Source: Methylothermaceae bacterium
GTDB taxonomy: Bacteria > Pseudomonadota > Gammaproteobacteria > Methylococcales > Methylothermaceae
DNA length: 64,000 nt
Direction of reading: 5' to 3'
Assembly (NCBI GenBank): GCA_026981855.1
Contig: JALSIB010000002.1
Location: 52,043-116,042, forward strand
The notes under the pieces are model-generated. The model ran no database searches. It saw only the letters and a list, made by a program, of their open reading frames with translations, and was not told the origin of the DNA. This document shows, piece after piece, positions 45,734 to 58,593 of the stretch. A program made the position numbers and the translations under genes. Numbering within the stretch: position 1 is the stretch's first letter; each line of letters starts with the position of its first letter.

Positions 45734-46368
45734 TTATAACGGATGGCGATATGCCAGGGGGCACGGCCAAACAGCGGATCGAAATCATCGGCTGCGGGAC
45801 CGGGCTCTGCCACGGCATCGGATGGGCGGAAAATGATTTCCCGGGGAAGATTTTCCACCGGCTCCAGTGGCAATGTTTCGATTGGCGCGTCATATTGTTC
45901 GATGTCTTGCCAGTGGGCCTGTTTGACCTGGAAATTGGCCAGTATGAAGTGCAGCTTGTCTCCCTCCACGAAAACCCCGCCCGATGTCACCCTCTCCTGC
46001 CAGGAGGATGCCGGAGTCACCTGTACGAAGGTCACGACTTCCATTTGGCCGGCTTCACGCAATCCGCGGCTCAACAGTCTGGCCATCTGTTTGCGTTCAT
46101 GTTCTGTGAATACCGGGGCATACGCTTTCTCTGGATCCGGATTTCCGGTTCCCACCAGGATTCCGGAGAGCACTTTATCCATCAGAGTCTCATCCAGTTG
46201 AGCCGGATGGGCGTAACCCCGTCCATCATTGGCGTTCGGTACGTACATCAATCGCACAACCCGGTCCTGATCCTGGTAGACCGTGGCGGTGAAATGGCTG
46301 GTATGGGCGCACCCTGTCAGCAATATCAGCCCAAGAAGAAAAAGAACTCTTTGCGTAGTGATTAACAT
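45715..46368 (-). CDS. Putative lipoprotein, C-terminus replaced by IS sequence
   Basis: The product is about 217 aa with a lipoprotein signal (LFLLGLILLTGCAHTS, lipobox LTGC), so it sits in the envelope. The rest is a soluble domain not recognised (RVVRLMYVPNANDGRGYAHPA). The final codons (about STLSH) come from the IS701 inverted repeat. The original end is probably on the other side of the element at 44224-44266. A TTG two codons upstream has better ribosome-site spacing than the ATG chosen. Confidence 0.7.
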   Translation of the reverse strand: MLITTQRVLFLLGLILLTGCAHTSHFTATVYQDQDRVVRLMYVPNANDGRGYAHPAQLDETLMDKVLSGILVGTGNPDPEKAYAPVFTEHERKQMARLLSRGLREAGQMEVVTFVQVTPASSWQERVTSGGVFVEGDKLHFILANFQVKQAHWQDIEQYDAPIETLPLEPVENLPREIIFRPSDAVAEPGPAADDFDPLFGRAPWHIAIRYNSTLSH

Positions 46369-46477
46369 GTGCAAATCTTGCCTCCTTACGAACTAAAAAT
46401 GAAACGATTGAAAAAAGCCAAAAGCCGGCAGCTCCGTCCGATTTTTGGCATTCTTACGCATAAAGTGTCAAGCCAAA

Positions 46478-46502
46478 GGGTGCCTGATGACAGGCACCCT
46501 GA
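46478..46502 (-). terminator. Hairpin terminator downstream of the porin gene
   Basis: The perfect stem GGGTGCCTG / CAGGCACCC with loop ATGA lies 40 bases past the porin stop. The T run on the minus strand is short (TTT), so strength is uncertain. Confidence 0.55.
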
Positions 46503-46541
46503 TTTCCCCGATTGGAAAAATCAAACGTACGTCACCGGATA

Positions 46542-48044
46542 TCAGAAGGAAACGTCCCACTGTACCCGAACCCGGTTGTCCTGCGTATCCCGGCCGCTGT
46601 CTTCTTCTTCGAGGGTCAGATAGGAATAATCGACGGTGACTTTGTTGCGGTGTCCGGCGAAGAAGTAATTGAGCGCCACGGTGTATTCCTGTCTCAACTG
46701 ATCCTCGCTCAGATTGCCTTTGATCGGCTCTTCCACGAACGCATAGCGGAAAGCGGTTTCCAGATTCTCCGGGATCAAGGGAATCAGATTATGGAAGAAG
46801 TATCCCGCCTGGGCGTAGCTGCCCCACATGCTTGCCGTCTGGTTGCTGACCCGGTCGTGGACCCGTTTCCAGTGGTATTCGTGCTGGAGAGAAAACCCTT
46901 GCCACTTGAAGGCGGCCTCCTCCATCATTTGTTGCACTTGGAATTGACTGTCCTCGGCATCTCCGGGTTTGGTGAAGCCGTCCAGATTGCCGCATCCACT
47001 GGAGGACCAACGGGTGCAGCGCCCTTTGGTGGTGGCCGCCGCAAAGGCGAGACTGCCGGCGGGTTTTTCATGGAACTCCACGTCGGTCTGGCGCCATTTC
47101 AGATCACGCCCCAGGAAATTCCACTGCAGTCTGGCCATATACATCATGTTGTCGTCGTCGTTCTTGACCCCTTTGCCTTCGCCGGTGAATACGCCGCCAT
47201 AGTAGCGCATGTCCGCCAGCGTACCCGGGAACAAGTGTCCATACAACATTGCACCCATCTGCCGGTCCACGGTGAAGATGCGATTCACAATGGAGCGCTC
47301 GACAAATTGCTGGCGCCCGGAAGAATCCACCCGTTCGCGGTTATAGTTGATTTTCCATTGACCCAGGCGCAGAGAAGCCCATTTGTATTTTTCCAGGGAC
47401 GCTCTCCAGTCGATCACGCGGGTACTGGATTTTTCGGAATCGTCACCGTGGCTCCGGGTGGGTTGCAGATCCACTTCGAAATAATATTTCAGCCATGGCC
47501 TGAAACCATGTCCACCGATTTTCATCCGGACACGGCGTAACTCGAAGGTGCTTTCGTTGTCGTCGGCAAAGTGACTGAAGGTGCGGGGATCGGAACGCAT
47601 TGGATAGGTGTAACGCATCTGTGCCCGCCATTGCATATGGGTGGCCCAATTGCCATCCCGCGTTTCCATCTGGAAGCCTTTCTTGCCCCAGCTGACCTTG
47701 ACCGGGAATTGCTTGTCCACCTGACGGTGTATTTCTGCCTCCACCATTTTCTGGACTTCGGGAGCCGCCTGTTCCTCTGCGTCAGAAGTCACCGCCTGTT
47801 TCGGAGGGGCTTCGGCCAGATCTTCCTTACTGAGGATTCCCTTTTGAATCAGTATTCGTTCCAGGGTGCCGGTGGAACGGGTGCCCGACTGCTTGATCTG
47901 ATTCCATTCCTGTTTGGAAATGACGCCTTTGTCCAGTAGAAGGTCTTCAATGCTTCTATCGGCCATGGCGTGGAAGGAAAACATGGTCAGCCCCCCCAGC
48001 AGGGATAGCTTCAAAGATCGTAGGGAGTGATGGTAAATGCGCAT
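46542..48044 (-). CDS. Phosphate-selective porin O/P family outer membrane protein
   Basis: The 500-aa product has an N-terminal signal (LSLLGGLTMFSFHAMA). A short periplasmic region follows, with two SHOCT-like helices (IEDLLLDKGVISKQEWNQI and LERILIQKGILSKEDL). The beta barrel is that of OprP/OprO porins (STFELRRVRMKIGGHGFRPW) and ends in phenylalanine (RVRVQWDVSF), as outer membrane proteins do. It may take up phosphate or another anion. Confidence 0.85.
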   Translation of the reverse strand: MRIYHHSLRSLKLSLLGGLTMFSFHAMADRSIEDLLLDKGVISKQEWNQIKQSGTRSTGTLERILIQKGILSKEDLAEAPPKQAVTSDAEEQAAPEVQKMVEAEIHRQVDKQFPVKVSWGKKGFQMETRDGNWATHMQWRAQMRYTYPMRSDPRTFSHFADDNESTFELRRVRMKIGGHGFRPWLKYYFEVDLQPTRSHGDDSEKSSTRVIDWRASLEKYKWASLRLGQWKINYNRERVDSSGRQQFVERSIVNRIFTVDRQMGAMLYGHLFPGTLADMRYYGGVFTGEGKGVKNDDDNMMYMARLQWNFLGRDLKWRQTDVEFHEKPAGSLAFAAATTKGRCTRWSSSGCGNLDGFTKPGDAEDSQFQVQQMMEEAAFKWQGFSLQHEYHWKRVHDRVSNQTASMWGSYAQAGYFFHNLIPLIPENLETAFRYAFVEEPIKGNLSEDQLRQEYTVALNYFFAGHRNKVTVDYSYLTLEEEDSGRDTQDNRVRVQWDVSF

Positions 48045-48175
48045 TGGCTCATCATCCTGTTGTCATCAACAAAAAAAACCGAATCATTATCGGGTGGGAA
48101 TGTGACAATAAAATGACAAAAGGATGAAAATTGGATGACAAAAATCCGTGCCTGGAAGAATGGTGGACATATGAA

Positions 48176-48204
48176 AAAAGCACTGCGGTTTCAGTCGCAG
48201 TGCC
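48176..48204 (-). terminator. Hairpin terminator, distal
   Basis: On the minus strand GCACTGCG / CGCAGTGC is followed by TTTTTT. It lies 200 bases beyond tRNA-Ser, directly after a duplicated fragment of the tRNA 3' end. Confidence 0.75.
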
Positions 48205-48213
48205 TTTGTAAAC

Positions 48214-48234
48214 TATGGCGGAGAGGGAGGGATT
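48214..48234 (-). repeat. Duplicate of the tRNA-Ser 3' end
   Basis: TGGCGGAGAGGGAGGGATT is identical to the tRNA-Ser 3' part (CCA, acceptor and part of the T stem, 48407-48425) and is in the same orientation. The rest of the tRNA is absent. Each copy is followed by its own terminator hairpin. The 170 bases between are GC-rich and hold a REP-like palindrome. Confidence 0.8.
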
Positions 48235-48360
48235 GTTCGCCCCGTCCCTGGGGCTCACCCCTCGCTGCGCTCGGGGCCGCGCTCCGCACGTCCAAAATCG
48301 CTCCCGGCGATTTTGTCGAACCCAGTCGAGGATTCTCACCCTCCCTCTCGCGGGAGCACA

Positions 48361-48396
48361 AAAAAACCCCGTCGGTCACTCGAACCAACGAGGTTC
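48361..48396 (-). terminator. Terminator of tRNA-Ser
   Basis: On the minus strand AACCTCGT / ACGGGGTT (one mismatch) is followed by TTTTT, 11 bases after the tRNA 3' end. Confidence 0.7.
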
Positions 48397-48406
48397 CTCA
48401 AACCTT

Positions 48407-48497
48407 TGGCGGAGAGGGAGGGATTCGAACCCTCGATGGGCTTTTGACCCATACTCCCTTAGCAGGGGAGCGCCTTCAGCCGCTCGGCCACCTCTCC
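48407..48497 (-). tRNA. tRNA-Ser (GCT)
   Basis: This 91-base class II tRNA has acceptor GGAGAGG/CCTCTCC, anticodon GCT in the loop CCTGCTAAG, a long variable arm (TATGGGTCAAAAGCCCATC), T loop TTCGAAT and an encoded CCA. Its position next to csrA is the usual gammaproteobacterial one. Confidence 0.96.
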
Positions 48498-48516
48498 GGG
48501 AACAGGAAACGGGAAT

Positions 48517-48762
48517 TCAGTCTTCGCCGGGATCCGGCTCGGGTTCCCTGGCGCTTTGGCTTTCTTCGGTTGTCTCGGATGGATTCTGGGCTTCTTCCCT
48601 TTCGCGTTTGATGCGTTCGTAGATTTCCTCGCGATGAACGGCCACGTCCTTGGGGGCGTTGACACCGATACGAACCTGGTTTCCCTTGACGCCCAACACG
48701 GTAACTGTGACGTTGTCGCCGATGACCAGTGTCTCCCCAACTCTCCGAGTCAAAATAAGCAT
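48517..48762 (-). CDS. csrA: CsrA/RsmA, carbon storage regulator
   Basis: The 81-aa product has the full CsrA core [16 protein letters not shown] ... [22 protein letters not shown]. CsrA binds GGA motifs in mRNA leaders and controls translation. About 20 acidic, serine-rich residues extend beyond the 60-residue core ([15 protein letters not shown]). AAGGA precedes the ATG. A stem-loop at 48802-48822 in the upstream region may matter for its own control. Confidence 0.97.
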   Translation of the reverse strand: MLILTRRVGETLVIGDNVTVTVLGVKGNQVRIGVNAPKDVAVHREEIYERIKREREEAQNPSETTEESQSAREPEPDPGED

Positions 48763-48915
48763 AAGATCGTCCTTTCTGTTTGCTGAAATCAGCCGTCACA
48801 GGCACTGGATCGATGCCAGTGCGTGGTTGGGGCGATTATAGCACTTCGTTTTTTTACGGCAAAGAACATTCAATCGTGCGCCTGGCAAGGGGCCATGGAA
48901 ACCCATTGCGCCAAA

Positions 48916-50142
48916 TCATGCCCCCGGAGGAGTATCCAACCCGAATGTTTCGTGAAGGGTGCGGACCGCCAGTTCCAGGTATTTTTCGTCCAGAACCACC
49001 GACACCTTGATTTCCGAGGTGGAGATCATGCGGATGTTGATGCCTTCCTCCGCCAGGGCGCGGAACATTTTGCTGGCGATGCCGGCGTGGGAGCGCATTC
49101 CCACTCCCACCATGGAAACCTTGACGATATGGTCGTCTCCGGTGACTTGGTTCGCCCCCAGGTCACGGCATACCCCCTGGAGAATCTCCAAGGCCCGGGC
49201 ATAGTCATTGCGGTGGACGGTGAAGGTGAAGTCGGTGGTGTCGTTTTCGGCCACGTTCTGGACGATCATGTCGACTTCGATGTTGGCATCGGCGATGGGG
49301 CCGAGAATCGAGGCGGCGATGCCAGGGTGGTCGGGAACGCCTTCCACGGTCAGTTTGGCTTCGTCGCGGTTGAATGCGATGCCTGAGATCAGCGCCTGTT
49401 CCATTTCCTCTTCCTCATAGGTGATCAGGGTTCCGGGGCCGTCGTCGAAAGTCGACAGCACCCTGAGGGGGACGTTGTATTTGCCGGCGAATTCGACTGC
49501 CCGGATCTGCAGAACCTTGGAGCCGAGGCTGGCCATTTCCAGCATTTCCTCGAAAGTGATGCGGTCGAGCCGTCTGGCTTTGGGTTCGACCCGTGGATCG
49601 GTGGTGTAGACGCCATCGACGTCGGTGTAGATTCGGCATTCGTCGGCTTTCAGTGCCGCGGCCAGGGCGACCGCGGTGGTATCGGAGCCGCCACGGCCGA
49701 GGGTGGTGATGTCGCCTTCCTCGTTGACGCCCTGGAAGCCCGCCACCACCACGACTTTTCCCTGTTCCAGGTCCCTGCGCACGCGCGAGGTGTCGATATC
49801 GAGAATTCGGGCCTTGGTGTGGGCCGCGTCGGTCAGGATTCTGGCCTGGGCCCCGGTGTAGGAGCTGGCGGGGCAACCTTCGGCTTCCAGGGCCATGCAC
49901 AACAGGGCGATGGTGACCTGTTCGCCGGTCGAAAGCAGGACGTCCAGTTCGCGGGGGTTGGGTTGCCGTTGCATTTCCCGTGCCAGTCCCAGCAGCCGGT
50001 CGGTCTCGCCGCTCATGGCGGAGACCACGACGACGATGTCGTCGCCCTGCTTTCTGGCCTGGTTGATTTTGTCGGCCACGTATTTGATCCGCTCCACGGT
50101 GCCGACCGACGTGCCGCCATATTTGTGTACGTATAAAGCCAT
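48916..50142 (-). CDS. lysC: Aspartate kinase
   Basis: The 408-aa product starts MALYVHKYGGTSVG, with catalytic and substrate motifs FQGVNEEGDITTLGRGGSDTTA. Two ACT domains lie at the C-terminus (AKLTVEGVPDHPGIAASI; KVSMVGVGMRSHAGIASKMF). It makes aspartyl phosphate for lysine, threonine and methionine; the ACT domains usually bind lysine and threonine. The start at 50142 lies five bases after alaS. Confidence 0.95.
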   Translation of the reverse strand: MALYVHKYGGTSVGTVERIKYVADKINQARKQGDDIVVVVSAMSGETDRLLGLAREMQRQPNPRELDVLLSTGEQVTIALLCMALEAEGCPASSYTGAQARILTDAAHTKARILDIDTSRVRRDLEQGKVVVVAGFQGVNEEGDITTLGRGGSDTTAVALAAALKADECRIYTDVDGVYTTDPRVEPKARRLDRITFEEMLEMASLGSKVLQIRAVEFAGKYNVPLRVLSTFDDGPGTLITYEEEEMEQALISGIAFNRDEAKLTVEGVPDHPGIAASILGPIADANIEVDMIVQNVAENDTTDFTFTVHRNDYARALEILQGVCRDLGANQVTGDDHIVKVSMVGVGMRSHAGIASKMFRALAEEGINIRMISTSEIKVSVVLDEKYLELAVRTLHETFGLDTPPGA

Positions 50143-50147
50143 ATCGT

Positions 50148-52753
<2,606 letters not shown>

Positions 52754-52757
<4 letters not shown>

Positions 52758-53206
52758 GAATCATCCAACAGCGTGCGAATCTGCTCCTTCTCGAAGCCAC
52801 GTTGCGCCAAAAAGCGGTAGCGGCGGCCATATTCGTTACGATCCGGGACCGGGCGCCCACCATACTTGCGCCGATAGACCTCCCTTGCCAGGGCGGTCCA
52901 GTCGAGATCGAGCGATTGCATCACCTGCTCGATCAATCCGTCGTCGATCCCCTTCTGCCTGAGTTCGAAACGGATTTTCACCGGCCCTCGGCCGCGGGCA
53001 TGGTGGCTGCGGATGAAACTTTCCGCGAAGCGGCGTTCATCCTGCCAGCCGGCGGCCTGGAGTTCGCCGATGACCTGGGCGGCGACCGCCTCGTCCAGTC
53101 CCCGCGCCTTCAGTTTCCACAACAGCTCGGCGGCGCTGTGCTCGCGGCGGGCCAGCAGCTTCAGGCAAAGGTTTTTTATTCTACCGCGTTCTTCGGCCTG
53201 GCTCAG
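52754..53206 (-). CDS. recX: RecX, regulator of RecA, with a probable CTG start
   Basis: The core is clear: [40 protein letters not shown] and [15 protein letters not shown]. From the first usual start (TTG at 53122) only 122 aa remain and helix 1 is lost. The frame stays open to the recA stop with no ATG, GTG or TTG. From a CTG overlapping that stop (CTGA) it reads [19 protein letters not shown] then [10 protein letters not shown], giving the usual 150 aa. GGGGAG lies eight bases upstream. RecX binds RecA filaments and limits them. Confidence 0.8.
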
Positions 53207-54249
53207 CCTTCTTTCTCCCCGGCGGGTTGTTTTTCGCGCTCGTCGGATTCGGGCACGATCCCGAATGCCTTCTCGCGCACCTGCCGCTCCAGCGTTTGCG
53301 CCAGTTCCGGGTGTTCCTTCAGATATTGGCGGGCGTTGTCCTTGCCCTGGCCGATTCTTTCCTTGCCGATGCTGTACCAGGCGCCGGATTTCTGCACCAA
53401 CCCGAATTCGACGCCCAGGTCGATCAGTTCCCCCAGCCTGGAGATGCCTTCGTTGTAGAGGATCTCGAACATCGCGGTCTTGAAGGGAGGCGCCACCTTG
53501 TTCTTGACCACCTTGACCTTGGTGTCGTTGCCGAGGATCTCGTCGCCCTTTTTGATCGCGCCCACCCGGCGGATGTCGAGCCGTACCGAAGCGTAGAACT
53601 TGAGGGCGTTGCCGCCGGTGGTGGTTTCGGGATTGCCGAACATCACCCCGATCTTCATCCGGATCTGGTTGATGAAGATGACCATGGCGTTGGAGCGTTT
53701 GATGTTGGCGGTCAGTTTCCTCAGCGCCTGGGACATCAGCCGCGCTTGCAGCCCCACATGGGCGTCGCCCATCTCGCCTTCGATCTCCGCCTTGGGGGTC
53801 AGTGCCGCCACCGAGTCCACCACGATGACGTCCACGGCGCCCGAGCGCACCAGCATGTCGACAATTTCCAGGGCCTGTTCGCCGGTATCCGGTTGAGAGA
53901 TCAGAAGGTCGTCGAGATTGACGCCGAGCCGTTCGGCGTAGGAAGGGTCGAGGGCGTGTTCGGCATCGACGAAGGCCGCGACGCCACCCCGTTTCTGGGC
54001 CTCGGCGATGGTGGAAAGAGCCAGGGTGGTTTTGCCCGAGGACTCGGGGCCGTATATTTCGATCACCCGCCCCTTTGGCAGTCCGCCGATTCCCAGGGCG
54101 ATATCCAGGGTCAGGGAGCCTGTGGGAATCGCCTCGATGTCACGGGCGGGGCCGGCGTCGCCCATCCGCATCACCGCGCCTTTGCCGTATTGTTTTTCGA
54201 TTTGCAGCAGGGCCGCACTCAAAGCCTTGCGTTTGTTGTCGTCCAACAT
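53203..54249 (-). CDS. recA: RecA recombinase
   Basis: The 348-aa product has the Walker A motif [12 protein letters not shown] and MAW-type features, and runs from [21 protein letters not shown] to an acidic tail. Loop 2 is [19 protein letters not shown]. RecA drives homologous recombination and the SOS response. No clear LexA box was located in the 110 bases upstream by eye. Confidence 0.98.
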   Translation of the reverse strand: MLDDNKRKALSAALLQIEKQYGKGAVMRMGDAGPARDIEAIPTGSLTLDIALGIGGLPKGRVIEIYGPESSGKTTLALSTIAEAQKRGGVAAFVDAEHALDPSYAERLGVNLDDLLISQPDTGEQALEIVDMLVRSGAVDVIVVDSVAALTPKAEIEGEMGDAHVGLQARLMSQALRKLTANIKRSNAMVIFINQIRMKIGVMFGNPETTTGGNALKFYASVRLDIRRVGAIKKGDEILGNDTKVKVVKNKVAPPFKTAMFEILYNEGISRLGELIDLGVEFGLVQKSGAWYSIGKERIGQGKDNARQYLKEHPELAQTLERQVREKAFGIVPESDEREKQPAGEKEG

Positions 54250-54360
54250 AGAGCGTTACCTGTGGTTTGCAAGATTGCAGGAAATTATGGCACAGCTTCG
54301 TTCCTTGAACGTGCCGTCTGTCGTGTGAATCCGGTGTTCGCCGCGCGCGATGACACCGAA

Positions 54361-54954
54361 TCAGGATTGACCGGCGCTAGGCCGCGACCTGTGGCCGGAT
54401 TCTTCCATGGCGTCGCCCGGCCATCTGCCGATGATCTCATAATGCGAACCCTCGTCTCCAAGGCGGGATGTCACCAGGGTGAACGCTTTCACCGGCCAGC
54501 GGAGGGGGTCGATCGGGCGCGAGATCACCCGCTTTCTGACTTTTCTCGCCAAGGTGAGGTGAGGACGGAAAGGCCGCCTTTCCGGTCTGAAGCCGAGCCT
54601 GCGCACCCCCTTTTTCAGCGCTTCGACCAGTTCCGCCAGGGGGGGCGGCACCGTCTCCGCGGTCAGGCATAAGACGGCGGGGCGTACCCAATGTTCCAGC
54701 CGATCGAAAACCAGCTCGCAAGGTTGCAGGGAAAGTTCCCCGGCCATGTCGATGAGATCACCTATCCGGGCAGCGGGAACATCGCCCAGAAACAGCAATG
54801 TGACATGGAATTTCTCCGGCTTGACCGCTTTGCCCTCATCGATTCCCATCGCCTGCCAGGTCTCCCGCACCGCCTGCAGAACTTTTTCGTCTGGCCACAG
54901 GGCAAAGAACAGGCGCTGCTTTCCTTCCACTTTCTTATTGTCGGCTACAGACAT
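54361..54954 (-). CDS. thpR: RNA 2',3'-cyclic phosphodiesterase
   Basis: The 197-aa product starts at the ATG of MSVADNKKVEGKQRLFFAL. The two HxT catalytic motifs of the 2H superfamily are HVTLLFLG (near residue 50) and HLTLARK (near residue 133). ThpR hydrolyses 2',3'-cyclic phosphate ends. It overlaps the cinA-type gene by 20 bases. Confidence 0.9.
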   Translation of the reverse strand: MSVADNKKVEGKQRLFFALWPDEKVLQAVRETWQAMGIDEGKAVKPEKFHVTLLFLGDVPAARIGDLIDMAGELSLQPCELVFDRLEHWVRPAVLCLTAETVPPPLAELVEALKKGVRRLGFRPERRPFRPHLTLARKVRKRVISRPIDPLRWPVKAFTLVTSRLGDEGSHYEIIGRWPGDAMEESGHRSRPSAGQS

Positions 54955-55435
54955 CCAGCAGTCCCTCCATCGCCTTGAGCACCGCCTGTCTTCGAATGGC
55001 GTCCCGGTCGCCTTCGAACGCCCAGCGCCGGGCAAGGGCGGGATTGTCATCCAGTTGCCACCCCAGCCATACGGTTCCGACCGGCTTTTCGGGTGTGCCC
55101 CCCGAGGGTCCGGCGATACCACTTACCGCGACGGCCACCCGGGCCCGGCTGTTGGCGAGGGCGCCGGCCGCCATCTCGCGGACGGTCTGTTCGCTGACCG
55201 CGCCATGGCGGGCCAATGTGGCGGCTCGCACCCCCAGCATTTCCATCTTGGCCTGATTGCTGTATGTGACGAAGCCCCGGTCGAACCATTCCGAACTTCC
55301 GGCCACGTCGGTCATGCACTTGGCGATCCAGCCACCGGTGCATGATTCCGCGGTGGCCAGGCGCAAGCGCGCCGATTTGAGGCGGTGGCCGGTTTCCAGT
55401 GCCAGAGCCTGGAGCCGGGTATCTGAAATGGTCAA
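54935..55435 (-). CDS. pncC: CinA C-terminal-type nicotinamide-nucleotide amidohydrolase
   Basis: The product is about 166 aa, a single CinA C-domain. It has ATAESCTGGWIAKCMTDVAG, FVTYSNQAKMEMLGV and VAVSGIAGPSGGTPEKPVGTVW. It deamidates NMN in the pyridine nucleotide cycle. The frame is open well upstream. A TTG at 55435 (LTISDTRLQALAL) gives the family length but has a weak ribosome site, so the start is uncertain. cinA upstream of recA is a common order. Confidence 0.88.
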   Translation of the reverse strand: MTISDTRLQALALETGHRLKSARLRLATAESCTGGWIAKCMTDVAGSSEWFDRGFVTYSNQAKMEMLGVRAATLARHGAVSEQTVREMAAGALANSRARVAVAVSGIAGPSGGTPEKPVGTVWLGWQLDDNPALARRWAFEGDRDAIRRQAVLKAMEGLLDVCSRQ

Positions 55436-55556
55436 GAGATGAGGATGCTTCGCTGTTTGGACGATCGAACGGTATTGTCGCAAAAGTCGGCGGGCTTGTG
55501 GTAGCCGAGAGATTATTTTATGGTGGAGAACCGGTCGAAAACCACAGCCAATAGGG

Positions 55557-55982
55557 ATGCAGATGAAACCCAATCGAATAGCGGAGCGTTTTTTTGTCAT
55601 GGCCATGGCGTGCGGGCTTTTTCTCGTGACCTTGCCTTCGGGCGCCCAGGATCCGGTTTACGGGGGGGCGCATGCTTATCCTCAGCCGGGTGCGGCTGAA
55701 GCGGCCGTTCCGGTTTCCGCGAACCGGCCCGCGGCGGGAAATTCCACTCTGGCCACCGAATTCATGACCGGGTTTGCCAGCTTTCTCGTGACGCCTGTCT
55801 ACGGTGTGTTCAAGGTGGTGTTCGCCGGTCTGGGCGCCTTGACCGGAGGCATGGCATGGGCGTTCAGCGGCGGGGATACGGCACTGGCCGACAAAATCTG
55901 GCGCCCGGCGATCAGGGGGACGTATATCATCACCCCGGATCATCTAGCGGGCCGCAAGCCCGTCCGGTTCATAGGACGCTGA
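55557..55982 (+). CDS. Exported hypothetical protein
   Basis: The 141-aa product has a signal peptide (FFVMAMACGLFLVTLPSGA). It has a hydrophobic, glycine-rich middle (MTGFASFLVTPVYGVFKVVF, LGALTGGMAWAFSGG) and ends KIWRPAIRGTYIITPDHL. This resembles small periplasmic or membrane-associated proteins of unknown role. It stands just before mutS. Confidence 0.65.
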   Translation: MQMKPNRIAERFFVMAMACGLFLVTLPSGAQDPVYGGAHAYPQPGAAEAAVPVSANRPAAGNSTLATEFMTGFASFLVTPVYGVFKVVFAGLGALTGGMAWAFSGGDTALADKIWRPAIRGTYIITPDHLAGRKPVRFIGR

Positions 55983-56037
55983 CGGGCCAGCCCGTGGGTA
56001 AGGTGGAAAGCGCCCTCCTGTGGCAGGACTGGATGGC

Positions 56038-58593
56038 ATGACGCCGAAAGCGCCCCTCGACCGTCATACGCCCATGATGCAGCAGTATCTGCGGATCAAG
56101 GCCGAGCATCCGGAGGTATTGCTTTTCTACCGCATGGGGGATTTCTATGAATTGTTTTTCGAGGATGCCGTCAAGGCTTCCCGGCTGCTCGACCTGACGC
56201 TCACCTCCCGCGGTGAATCCGCCGGCCAGCCCGTTCCGATGGCGGGCATTCCCTATCATGCGGCGGAAAATTATCTGGCCAGGCTGCTCAAGGCCGGAGA
56301 GTCGGTGGCGATCTGCGAACAGATCGGCGATCCGGCCAGGTCCAAGGGGCCGGTGGAGCGCAAGGTGGTGCGGATCGTGACCCCCGGCACCGCCACCGAC
56401 GAAGCCTTGCTCGACGACCGCAGAGACAACCTGCTCCTGTCCCTGACGCCTTTGGGGGAAAAGTTTGGACTGGCGCATCTGGAGCTGAGTTGTGGCCGCC
56501 TGACGGTGTCGGAAGTCGGTGGCGAGAATGATCTGGCAGCGGAGATCGAGCGGCTGCAGCCGGCTGAAATCCTGGTGCCGGAGGATTGGCCGCTGCCCGA
56601 TTGCCTTGGCCACCACCCCGGCATCACCACCCGTCCGCCCTGGCACTTCGATCCTGAAAGCTGCCGCCGTTCCCTGCTGGAGCATTTCAAGGTACAGAGC
56701 CTGGAGGGTTTTGGTTGCCAGGGGCTTCCGGCGGCCATTGCCGCGGCCGGCTGTTTGCTGGCCTATGTGAAGGAGACCCAGCAATCGGCCCTGCCCCATC
56801 TGAGTGGTCTGCGGGTGGAAAGCGATGCCGATACTATCGGCCTGGACGCCGCCAGCAGACGAAATCTGGAACTCGATCACCATCCTTCCGGGCGGCGGGA
56901 ATTCACCCTGCTGGGGGTTCTGGATGCCACCGTCACCGCCATGGGGGGGCGCCTGCTCAAACGCTGGCTCAACCGTCCCCTGCGCCGCCGTGAAGATATC
57001 GAAGCGCGCCTGGATGCGGTGGAGGCGTTGTTGCAGAGCGGGAGCTGGGAAACATTGCGCGACGCGCTTCGGCGCACGGGGGACATCGAGCGGGCTTCGG
57101 CGCGGATCGCCTTGGGCAGCGCCAGGCCCAGGGACTTGGTGTTGATACGGCAGAGCCTGGAATCCCTGCCCGGCGTTCGGGAAGCCATTTCGGAATGCGG
57201 GGCCGAGAGGCTGAAGGCACTCGGGGACGGCTTGAAACCCTTGCCCGAAGTCTCGCGGCTGTTGTCCTGCGCCATCGTGGACGAGCCACCCGTCCTGGTT
57301 CGCGATGGCGGCGTCATCGCCGAGGGCTACAACGCCGAGCTGGACGAGTTGCGCGCCCTCAGCCGGCACGGGGATGAATATCTGCTGGAATTGGAACGGC
57401 GGGAGCGGGAGCGTACCGGCATCGGCAATCTCAAGGTGCGATACAACCGCGTGCATGGGTACTACCTCGAGATTCCCCGCAGCCAGAGCGACGGGGTGCC
57501 GGCCGATTACGTCCGCCGCCAGACGTTGAAGAATGTCGAGCGGTTCATCACCCCGGAACTCAAAAGTTTCGAAGACAAGGTCTTGAGCGCCCGGGAAAAG
57601 GCCCTGGCCCTGGAAAAGGCTTTGTACGAGGCGTTGCTGCGGACCCTGGCGCCCCAGGTGACGGAAATCCAGTCGCGGGGCCGGGCGCTGGCGGAGCTGG
57701 ACGTTCTGGCCGCCCTGGCCCGGCAGGCGCGCGAACTGGGCTGGTGCCGTCCGTTGTTGAAGAACGATCCCGGTATCGTCATCCGTAGCGGCCGTCATCC
57801 GGTGGTCGAGCGTCAGGTCGATGCTTTCGTTCCCAACGATCTCGAATTGTCGCCGCAGCGGCGGATGCTGATTATCACCGGTCCCAACATGGGCGGCAAA
57901 TCCACCTATATGCGGCAGTCGGCGATCATCGTTCTGCTGGCGCACATGGGCAGCTTCGTTCCGGCGGAAAGCGCCGAGATCGGTCCGGTGGACCGGATTT
58001 TCACCCGCATCGGCGCCTCGGACGATTTGGCTTCCGGGCGTTCCACCTTCATGGTGGAGATGACCGAAACCGCCAACATCCTCCATAACGCCACTGACCG
58101 GAGCCTGGTGTTGATGGACGAGATCGGCCGTGGAACCAGCACCTTCGATGGATTGTCCCTGGCCTGGGCGGTGGCCGAACACCTGGCGCGGGAGAGACAT
58201 GCCTATACCCTCTTCGCCACCCACTATTTCGAGCTCACCGCCTTGCCCGATCTGCTTCCGGAAGTCGTCAACGTTCACCTGGAGGCGGTGGAGTACGGAG
58301 ACGACATCGTGTTCCTCCATTCACTTCGGGAGGGGCCCGCCAGCCAGAGCTACGGTTTGCAGGTGGCGGCTCTGGCCGGCGTGCCGGCTGGAGTGATCGA
58401 GAAGGCGCGGGACAAACTGGAGGAGTTGGAGAACCATTCCCACCATCATGATCGGCCGCCCTCCCAGCTGGATCTTTTCCTGGAGCCGGCCCCTTCCCCC
58501 CTGGAAGAACGCCTGCGGGAACTCGACCCCGATGACCTCACTCCCCGCCAGGCGCTCGACCTGCTTTATCAGTTGAAGGCGCTCGTTCGCTGA
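56038..58593 (+). CDS. mutS: MutS, DNA mismatch recognition ATPase
   Basis: The product is 851 aa. The mismatch-reading F-x-E is in [17 protein letters not shown] near residues 31-47, after HTPMMQQYL. The Walker A is [14 protein letters not shown] near residue 615, with [21 protein letters not shown] as Walker B and signature. The ATG at 56038 fits E. coli MutS better than one six codons earlier. Confidence 0.97.
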   Translation: MTPKAPLDRHTPMMQQYLRIKAEHPEVLLFYRMGDFYELFFEDAVKASRLLDLTLTSRGESAGQPVPMAGIPYHAAENYLARLLKAGESVAICEQIGDPARSKGPVERKVVRIVTPGTATDEALLDDRRDNLLLSLTPLGEKFGLAHLELSCGRLTVSEVGGENDLAAEIERLQPAEILVPEDWPLPDCLGHHPGITTRPPWHFDPESCRRSLLEHFKVQSLEGFGCQGLPAAIAAAGCLLAYVKETQQSALPHLSGLRVESDADTIGLDAASRRNLELDHHPSGRREFTLLGVLDATVTAMGGRLLKRWLNRPLRRREDIEARLDAVEALLQSGSWETLRDALRRTGDIERASARIALGSARPRDLVLIRQSLESLPGVREAISECGAERLKALGDGLKPLPEVSRLLSCAIVDEPPVLVRDGGVIAEGYNAELDELRALSRHGDEYLLELERRERERTGIGNLKVRYNRVHGYYLEIPRSQSDGVPADYVRRQTLKNVERFITPELKSFEDKVLSAREKALALEKALYEALLRTLAPQVTEIQSRGRALAELDVLAALARQARELGWCRPLLKNDPGIVIRSGRHPVVERQVDAFVPNDLELSPQRRMLIITGPNMGGKSTYMRQSAIIVLLAHMGSFVPAESAEIGPVDRIFTRIGASDDLASGRSTFMVEMTETANILHNATDRSLVLMDEIGRGTSTFDGLSLAWAVAEHLARERHAYTLFATHYFELTALPDLLPEVVNVHLEAVEYGDDIVFLHSLREGPASQSYGLQVAALAGVPAGVIEKARDKLEELENHSHHHDRPPSQLDLFLEPAPSPLEERLRELDPDDLTPRQALDLLYQLKALVR

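Noticed and set aside
55969..58320. A 783-codon open frame antisense to mutS
   Set aside because: It is a shadow of mutS with glutamine- and glycine-rich nonsense, and no start signal.
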